Assembly (NCBI GenBank): GCA_024279865.1
Contig: JAJRRC010000092.1
Coordinates: forward strand, 1-37,094
Origin: Planctomycetota bacterium
GTDB taxonomy: Bacteria > Planctomycetota > Phycisphaerae > Phycisphaerales > Phycisphaeraceae
Direction: 5' to 3'
DNA: 37,094 nt
The translations under genes were made by a program, and so were the position numbers. Below the pieces are notes generated by a model. The model ran no database searches. It worked only from the letters and a program-made list of their open reading frames with translations, and was not told the origin of the DNA. Of this stretch, positions 31,482 to 37,094 are shown piece after piece; positions within the stretch are counted from its first letter, which is position 1; each line of letters starts with the position of its first letter.

Positions 31482-33035
31482 ATGCCAGTAGATGTCAGCA
31501 AACTTGATGAAATGGGCTACCTCAAGCGATCGATGTACGCACCGCTGGCCTTGATTTTGCCTGTCATCCTCAGCGCGGCATCTTGGATGATGAACGGCCT
31601 ACCGTTTCTCACGGACCTGTCGTTTGCTTGTCTGACCTTAATCTGTGCAGCTTATTTCTTCATGGAACTGTACAACTTCCCCCAACGCTTTGGCATTGGC
31701 GGGATTATTCTCTATGGCGGGGTGATGATCTGGTTTGGCCATGATTATTTTAATCACTGGATTGGACACGGCTTAGCATCCAATGCCCATGATATCTTCA
31801 CCCCAGAAATTATCGCAAAAGCAACGTTCTGTCATTGTCTGTTCATTTTGTTCTTGAGCTTGGGGCTAATGATCCCGTTTCATCGACCTTTGACACGCCT
31901 TATCCATGCGGTCCCTGAACCCAATACCCAGACCTTTTATTTATGGATGTTGGCGGGATTGTTCTTTATTGGCATTTTGCCTTACCTCTTGTTCACCCGT
32001 GATTCTTTCTTGGTATCGATCTGGCGGGACATGTGGGCCGGCCGCGGTGGCGGCGGTGCCAAATGGACGGTGAGTCGCACGGGTAACGTGAACTATTCCT
32101 TTGGTGCGTATGCTGCGGTTCTGATTCAAATGGGACAGCTCGGTGGACAGATGGCGGTTTTTTATGCCCTGTTGGTCACGCGCAATCCCCTTGGCAAAAT
32201 TTTCGCATGGGCGATCTGGGCCTTCTGGCTCGCGTTGGCGTTTGGGAGTGGCAGTCGTGGACAGGTGCTGTTTATGGCCCTCCCCGCTGTGGCGTTGCTC
32301 TATCTCAAATATCAATCCTATGCCGCGGTCGTCTTTCGTAAAGTGAGCGCCCGAGCGTACATCCTGACCTTGCTCGCGGCCTTGGGCGTCCTCTTTTTGG
32401 TGCAGTTCCAAGGCTATTTCCGAACTGTCGGATTTGGCTCTGAACAAGCAAGCACCCAACGTCTGCAACTGTTCAACCTTCGAGGCAATACGATGTTCTC
32501 TGAAGGTCTGCTCGGCTATGCCATGATTCCCGATGTGGAAAACCACTACTACAATCAAGTCCCAGGCGAAATGCTACTTCGACCGATCCCTCAAACGCTC
32601 TACTGGTTCCTCGTCGGCCCGATCCCTCGCGCCATCTGGACCACCAAACCCATCGACCCCGTCTGGGCTTGGTACAACTATGCCTTCACCGGCGGACGTC
32701 ATGCCACCGGCGGCACCACCATTTCTCAGGGACTCGTAGGCTACTGGTATTTCCGTTACGGCCTCGCGGGTGTGATCCAAGGTGGACTGCTCATTGGCTG
32801 GCTGATGCGCGTCGCAGAAAAATCTCTGCAAAACGCCCAAGGCAAACCCATTCGCATTCTCTTTAGCTTGGGCTTTGCCACCTGGCTGTTCCGCATGTTC
32901 CGTGGGGTGAACTTTAATGACCTCTACCCATTGATCATTGGTGGCGTGGTTTTGTACGTCCTGATCCAAATGTTCAACCTGACTGTCACACGCCCGGGCC
33001 AATCCCAGTTGGCATCGCCCTCTCATCTGTCATAA
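31482..33035 (+). CDS. Polytopic membrane protein, probable O-antigen/exopolysaccharide polymerase (Wzy-like)
   Basis: The 517-residue protein has about ten or more hydrophobic helices spread along its length (for example LALILPVILSAASW, FLTDLSFACLTLICAAYFF, LWMLAGLFFIGILPYLLF, AYILTLLAALGVLFLVQF) and a large loop in the second half. This fits Wzy/O-antigen ligase-like enzymes, which join lipid-linked repeat units on the periplasmic face of the inner membrane. These proteins share little sequence, so the call rests on topology and on the neighbours: two GT4 genes and a Wzz-like gene downstream on the same strand. AAGGTGACC precedes the ATG. A specific polymerase-versus-ligase assignment is not possible here. 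Confidence 0.72.
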   Translation: MPVDVSKLDEMGYLKRSMYAPLALILPVILSAASWMMNGLPFLTDLSFACLTLICAAYFFMELYNFPQRFGIGGIILYGGVMIWFGHDYFNHWIGHGLASNAHDIFTPEIIAKATFCHCLFILFLSLGLMIPFHRPLTRLIHAVPEPNTQTFYLWMLAGLFFIGILPYLLFTRDSFLVSIWRDMWAGRGGGGAKWTVSRTGNVNYSFGAYAAVLIQMGQLGGQMAVFYALLVTRNPLGKIFAWAIWAFWLALAFGSGSRGQVLFMALPAVALLYLKYQSYAAVVFRKVSARAYILTLLAALGVLFLVQFQGYFRTVGFGSEQASTQRLQLFNLRGNTMFSEGLLGYAMIPDVENHYYNQVPGEMLLRPIPQTLYWFLVGPIPRAIWTTKPIDPVWAWYNYAFTGGRHATGGTTISQGLVGYWYFRYGLAGVIQGGLLIGWLMRVAEKSLQNAQGKPIRILFSLGFATWLFRMFRGVNFNDLYPLIIGGVVLYVLIQMFNLTVTRPGQSQLASPSHLS

Positions 33036-33093
33036 TAAACAGCGGTGTTCTGTTTTTGCTCCTTATTCTTACTGACAGATGGTCACTTAAACC

Positions 33094-34266
33094 ATGAATC
33101 TTCGTGTTGCCATGATCCAGGATGGTGCCAGACGACGCTATGCCGTCCCGGCTGCTTTGCATCGCACGTCATCGCTTGAGGTGATGTACACGGACCTGTT
33201 CCGTCGCGGTGGACGAGGTCGACGCGCGTGTGCTGAACTGGACAACGCTCGAATCAAAACCAACCCGGTCTTGGCCTTGCGAGCCAGACTGGCAGCTAGG
33301 CGATTCGATTCTCAAACGGCCTACTACCACTGGGTCTCCCAACAAACTGCTCGTTGGATCATGCGCAAGGGTGTCGACAAAGCCAACATGCTTCTGGGCT
33401 ATATTCGCAATGTGCATCCGGATTTATTGGCATGGAGTCAGCAACAAGGTCTGCTCACGGTGGGAGACCAGATCATCGCCCCAGCGGCAGTGGAAATAGA
33501 GCACGCTCGCCATGAAGCCCAACGCTGGCCCGGTTGGCAAGATGATGCAACCTTAGAAAATTTAGCGTCCGTGGCAGACTTTGAAAAACAGAGTTGGCAA
33601 CACCTCGATCATATTTTGTGCATGTCTAATTTTGTGCGAGATGGGCTAGTCAGCCAAGGGGTCCATGCAGACAAAATCACACGAATCCCTTATCCCATTG
33701 ATGCCAATCAATTTTATGTTCCCAAACGCGAAGATCGCAGAGGACCTGTGACCGTTGGATTTACAGGCGCGCTGAATCTTCGCAAAGGCGCACCTTGCGT
33801 TCTGGAAGTTGCCAAACGATTTGACCCACGTCATGTGAAGTTTGTCATGGTGGGACAAAATTATCTCAATGAAAAAATGCTTGCCAAGCATCGCAGCCAC
33901 GTCGAAATCGTCGGCCGCGTCCCGCGAACCGAAATCTCACCCTGGCTCAAACGTTTTGATATCTTCTTCTTTCCCTCCACTTGTGAAGGCTCCGCCGGCT
34001 CGGTCATCGAAGCACTCGCCAGTGGACTGCCCGTCGTTACCACCCACAACAGCGGCAGCCTCGTTCGCCACGGCATCGAAGGACACATCGTCCCCTGCGG
34101 CGACCTCGATGGATTCTGTGATGCCATCACGGAACTGGTCGATGATAAAAACAAACGCATTGAAACCGGCCGTGCTGCTAGACAACGAGCCGAACAGTTT
34201 CACCCTGCGTGGTACGCCACCACCTTGGCGCGAACGCTTCAACAGATTGCGGACAACTCATTATGA
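33094..34266 (+). CDS. Glycosyltransferase family 4 protein
   Basis: This 390-residue GT-B glycosyltransferase is probably involved in assembling the polysaccharide repeat unit. The N-terminal domain is divergent (VAMIQDGARRRYAVPAALHR). The C-terminal donor domain is clear: GFTGALNLRKGAPCVLEVAKRF, then VGRVPRTEISPWLKRFDIFFFPS, and the E-x7-E motif EGSAGSVIE followed by ALASGLPVVTTHNSG. It starts 58 nt after the polymerase gene and its stop overlaps the next glycosyltransferase start (ATGA at 34263-34266), so the three form an operon. Confidence 0.92.
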   Translation: MNLRVAMIQDGARRRYAVPAALHRTSSLEVMYTDLFRRGGRGRRACAELDNARIKTNPVLALRARLAARRFDSQTAYYHWVSQQTARWIMRKGVDKANMLLGYIRNVHPDLLAWSQQQGLLTVGDQIIAPAAVEIEHARHEAQRWPGWQDDATLENLASVADFEKQSWQHLDHILCMSNFVRDGLVSQGVHADKITRIPYPIDANQFYVPKREDRRGPVTVGFTGALNLRKGAPCVLEVAKRFDPRHVKFVMVGQNYLNEKMLAKHRSHVEIVGRVPRTEISPWLKRFDIFFFPSTCEGSAGSVIEALASGLPVVTTHNSGSLVRHGIEGHIVPCGDLDGFCDAITELVDDKNKRIETGRAARQRAEQFHPAWYATTLARTLQQIADNSL

Positions 34267-35480
34267 AAATTTTGTTCGTCAATCAGTTCTATTGGCCAGA
34301 CATGGCCGCGACGAGCCAGATGATGGCGGACCTCTGTCAACGCCTCGCCAACAAGGACCACGAAATCCACGTCCTGTGTTCACGAGGCCAATACGACGAC
34401 GGCAGCAACCATGCGAAACTTTCACCTCGATCTGAAACCCGTGACCACGTCCACATCCACCGCGTCAAGGCCACCGGGTTCGGCAAAAAAAACATGCTCG
34501 GCCGCATCGCAGACTATCTGAGCTTTCACCTGCTGGTCGGCTTGCGCATCCTCTTCACCGCTCATCGCTATGACGTGATCGTGACCCTGACCACCCCGCC
34601 GCTCATCGGCCTCTATGCCACGCCCATGCGAATATTCACCCACGTCCGACATGTCTGCTGGGTCATGGACCTGCACCCGGATTGTGAATTTGAACTGGGC
34701 GTCTTCAACCGAAAAAGTTTGCTCCCCCGACTTCTGGACTATCTCAATAGCCTGCACTTTCGAAAAGCAGACCGGTGCGTGGTCCTTGGGGCATGTATGG
34801 CCAAACGCCTCCAAGACAAACAAGTTCTCCCCAACCGCATCCGAAAAATCCCCGTCTGGGGCCATGAACTCGAACCGGCAGACCCAGCCCCGCTCCGCCA
34901 AGAACTAGGCCTCACTTCGCAACAAACTATTTTGATGTATTCAGGCAACGCCGGATTGATCCATCACTTTGACGCGGTCTGCCAAGCAGCACTGCGTTTA
35001 CGCGATGACGATCGATTTGTCTTCCTCTTCGTTGGCGGCGGCAAACGGATCGCTGAAATCCAAGCCTTCAAAAAACAACACCAACTCAACAACCTCCAAG
35101 TCCGAGGCTACTTCCCGCGTGAACAATTGGCCCAGTCACTGAGGCTTGCCGACGCACACCTGATCACCCTTCGCGACGGCATGGCAGGCGTGGCAGTCCC
35201 CTGCAAACTCTATGGCATCATGGCTGCTGCCAAGCCCGCCATTTTTATCGGCCCATCCCAATGTGAAACCGCGCAAACCATCGAGCAATACCAAGCAGGA
35301 TGTACCCTCACCACCGACGATGCTGATGGCCTGGTCACCGCCCTCAAACAACTGGCCGACGACCCGGAACGTTGGCAACAATACGGCCGAAACGCCAAGA
35401 CAGGCTACCTCGAACAATTCAATGCAGACCAATGTGCCAAGCAATGGTCTGCGGTGCTAGAAGAATTGGCAGGCCACTGA
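34263..35480 (+). CDS. Glycosyltransferase family 4 protein (WbuB-like)
   Basis: This 405-residue GT4 enzyme resembles the WbuB-like N-acetylhexosaminyl transferases of O-antigen clusters. It has the N-terminal KILFVNQFYWPDMAATSQMMADLCQRLA, the WVMDLHPDCEFELGVF segment, and a donor domain with ILMYSGNAGLIHHF and FLFVGGGKRIAEIQ. The late motif reads GVAVPCKLYGIMAAAKPAIF, in which the usual first Glu of E-x7-E is absent, as I recall for this subgroup. The start at ATG 34263 overlaps the upstream stop; a longer in-frame opening at 34209 would only add 18 unrelated residues inside the previous gene. Donor sugar and linkage are unknown. Confidence 0.9.
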   Translation: MKILFVNQFYWPDMAATSQMMADLCQRLANKDHEIHVLCSRGQYDDGSNHAKLSPRSETRDHVHIHRVKATGFGKKNMLGRIADYLSFHLLVGLRILFTAHRYDVIVTLTTPPLIGLYATPMRIFTHVRHVCWVMDLHPDCEFELGVFNRKSLLPRLLDYLNSLHFRKADRCVVLGACMAKRLQDKQVLPNRIRKIPVWGHELEPADPAPLRQELGLTSQQTILMYSGNAGLIHHFDAVCQAALRLRDDDRFVFLFVGGGKRIAEIQAFKKQHQLNNLQVRGYFPREQLAQSLRLADAHLITLRDGMAGVAVPCKLYGIMAAAKPAIFIGPSQCETAQTIEQYQAGCTLTTDDADGLVTALKQLADDPERWQQYGRNAKTGYLEQFNADQCAKQWSAVLEELAGH

Positions 35481-35680
35481 CCAGCAGGCCACCGTATCGA
35501 ACCCTCTGATTCTCTCCCAAAACAGCCCTGCAAAACCAGATTCCGCCCTTTTTTTAAGCTTTTTGACTCCTCCGATAACTTGTTTGGGACAAAACCCTAC
35601 AGACGGCCCCCCAAATATCCGAAGTTATAGATATGGGACGCTCTGTGGCGTTCAAACTGGCCTCTTGGAGGGAAACGCAG

Positions 35681-37051
35681 ATGCTTCGACGCACAGCATT
35701 TGCAGAAAATCTGAACACCGCCCCCGGAAAGTCCCCCGGAAATTCCCCCGGTCATTCCTCGGGAAAATCTTTGGGGAAATCTCCCGGTGCAATGGGACCC
35801 AGCCTTGTTGCCTTTGCAGCGATGCTGGCTGTGGTGTGGGGTAGTTGCTTGTGGCCTAGAGAGTTCTCTGCCACGGGCAGTCTGGTTCCTCAAGCAGACC
35901 CTCAGCTCACGCAAATCCAAAATGCCCCCTTGCAACAAGCCTTGAGCCAACTGCTCACGCAAAAAATCCCTGCCATCACCACCACCGCTCCTTCGGCCAA
36001 AGAAGCAGCCCATCAGGCCAACCTCGCTCTCCAACAAAAACAACAAGACACGCTGGCCTCGCTGCAACCAGCTCTGACACTTGCTTGGCAACAGCAAAAA
36101 AATTCCTTCGCTCAAACGCAACAAAAAATTCAACAGATCGACCAGCAGCTTGCCCAACTCGCCACTCAAAACCCGCAAGGTTTCACCACCGGTGATCTAC
36201 AACCTCAACGTGATGCGATCAAGGCAACTTTGGCGAAAGCGAATCACAATCTCAAAAAACTCAAACACCAACAGGCCGTCTGGGCCGGTTCAAACCGCAC
36301 GCTGTCGGGTTTGCTCGCTCGTCGAACCTTGCTCACACGGGACCTGTCATTGCATCTGACCAAACTCGGTCGATCAGAAGATCATCCGGTGGTGCGTCAA
36401 ACGCGATCCCAAATTCAAAAGCTACAAGTACGCATTGATGCACTACAAAACGCCACAAACTTAGACGAACATGCTGATCAAAAAATCCACGCACTGGCGC
36501 TAGCCATCACTGCCGCGAAAAAAAACATCACGCAACAACAGCAAACACTCACCACCTTGGCTGCGATTGAAAAATCGCTCGCCCAGATGGCAACCCTGCG
36601 TCCAGAACGACAAGCCTTAATGGCTCAACTTGGCCCGCAAAAAATCCAACTCAAACACCTTGCCACTGCCCTGCGAGGCCAATGGCAGGTTCTTCAAATT
36701 CGCAAAGCAACGCCAGAACAAGCCCAGCTTCTTTCACCAACGCCCCCCCAAGTTGCGTTGATTGCGTGCTTCGTGGGCTTGATGGTTTGGATCAGCATGA
36801 CATACGTCTGCCGTTATTTTGACCAGACCCTCCACAATGCAACCGATGTCAGCGAACAATTGGATTTACCTGTCTTAGGCTGTATTACCGCAAGCCCAAA
36901 ACATCGCTGGTTCAAACCCACGTTAAAGCTGGCCATGGCGGCCGTTCTTATTGTCAGTTTTGGCGTGGTGCATTGGCCTCAGACAATCAAATGGAATCCC
37001 CAGATTCATTCACCGCAGCCGGTACAAACCCAACAGGTGGCCTTGGACTAA
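35681..37051 (+). CDS. Chain-length determinant/polysaccharide co-polymerase (Wzz/GumC-like)
   Basis: This inner-membrane protein is predicted to set polysaccharide chain length with the Wzy-like polymerase. It has a cytoplasmic N-terminus with a GKSPGNSPG-type repeat (about 15-37) and a first membrane helix (about 40-56). A long Gln-rich periplasmic coiled coil (about 80-340) contains a GNVR-like LRPERQALMAQLGPQKIQLKHL segment. A second membrane helix (about 358-380) is followed by the family signature YFDQTLHNATDVSEQLDLPVLGCI. A third hydrophobic helix then follows near 415-432. No tyrosine kinase domain is fused. ATG 35681 is preferred over 35633 because GGAGGG lies 8 nt upstream. It follows the glycosyltransferases after a 200-nt gap with no clear terminator. 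Confidence 0.85.
   Translation: MLRRTAFAENLNTAPGKSPGNSPGHSSGKSLGKSPGAMGPSLVAFAAMLAVVWGSCLWPREFSATGSLVPQADPQLTQIQNAPLQQALSQLLTQKIPAITTTAPSAKEAAHQANLALQQKQQDTLASLQPALTLAWQQQKNSFAQTQQKIQQIDQQLAQLATQNPQGFTTGDLQPQRDAIKATLAKANHNLKKLKHQQAVWAGSNRTLSGLLARRTLLTRDLSLHLTKLGRSEDHPVVRQTRSQIQKLQVRIDALQNATNLDEHADQKIHALALAITAAKKNITQQQQTLTTLAAIEKSLAQMATLRPERQALMAQLGPQKIQLKHLATALRGQWQVLQIRKATPEQAQLLSPTPPQVALIACFVGLMVWISMTYVCRYFDQTLHNATDVSEQLDLPVLGCITASPKHRWFKPTLKLAMAAVLIVSFGVVHWPQTIKWNPQIHSPQPVQTQQVALD
35721..35785. repeat. Coding minisatellite in the Wzz-like gene (12-nt units, CCCCCGG core)
   Basis: Units cccccggaaagt, cccccggaaatt, cccccggtcatt, cctcgggaaaat and ctttggggaaat follow head to tail, decaying toward the 3' side and ending with ctcccggt. 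They encode GKSPGNSPGHSSGKSLGKSPG-like sequence just before the first membrane helix. Confidence 0.8.
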
Positions 37052-37094
37052 AAAAAACGTCATGTATGAATCTTTCTACGGTTTTGAAGTATCC

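Noticed and set aside
31941-32558. 205-codon minus-strand open frame inside the Wzy-like gene.
   Set aside because: Its His/Arg/Gln-rich product is the mirror of membrane-helix codons on the other strand; no independent support.

Overview
The window looks like chromosomal DNA of a free-living Gram-negative bacterium, most likely a planctomycete of the Phycisphaerae type. This is an inference from gene content: a membrane-anchored Ser/Thr kinase with a GspE-N-like leader domain, abundant HDOD, HD-GYP and receiver proteins, a SUI1-type factor, a large secreted orphan protein, and a surface-polysaccharide cluster. No phage, IS element, integrase, CRISPR array or plasmid gene was seen. One tRNA (Val, GAC) is present; there is no rRNA.

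Layout. 1-4.5 kb: a stand-alone sugar-ABC ATPase with its own terminator, a DUF151 nuclease-like gene, xylose isomerase, and an unrecognised protein of four 75-residue repeats ending in a possible sliding-clamp-binding peptide. 4.6-9 kb: an rRNA m5C methyltransferase, an upstream PAS-GAF-receiver signalling gene broken by an apparent one-base deletion, and a polyprenyl diphosphate synthase. 9-19 kb: housekeeping genes (Ser/Thr kinase, 2Fe-2S ferredoxin, citrate synthase, TyrRS, tRNA-Val, SUI1, IleRS, glutamate dehydrogenase), with several clear terminators.

19.2-25.1 kb is a compact signalling island of two divergent operons. Leftward: HD-GYP, HDOD and Hpt. Rightward: receiver, receiver-HDOD-pseudoreceiver and a histidine-kinase-like protein that seems to have lost its ATP site. 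Together they look like a phosphorelay feeding cyclic-di-GMP/HDOD outputs, without a conventional kinase inside the island. This is the best candidate here for an undescribed system.

25.4-37 kb is envelope biology: a secreted subtilisin-like protein with an altered catalytic Asp motif, three GT4 glycosyltransferases, a 989-residue secreted orphan, a Wzy-like polymerase and a Wzz/GumC-like chain-length protein. Three of these genes carry tandem repeats with units of 9 or 12 nt, which keep the reading frame. Two of those repeats share a CCCCCGG core with an intergenic copy near 1.45 kb whose units are 11-12 nt.
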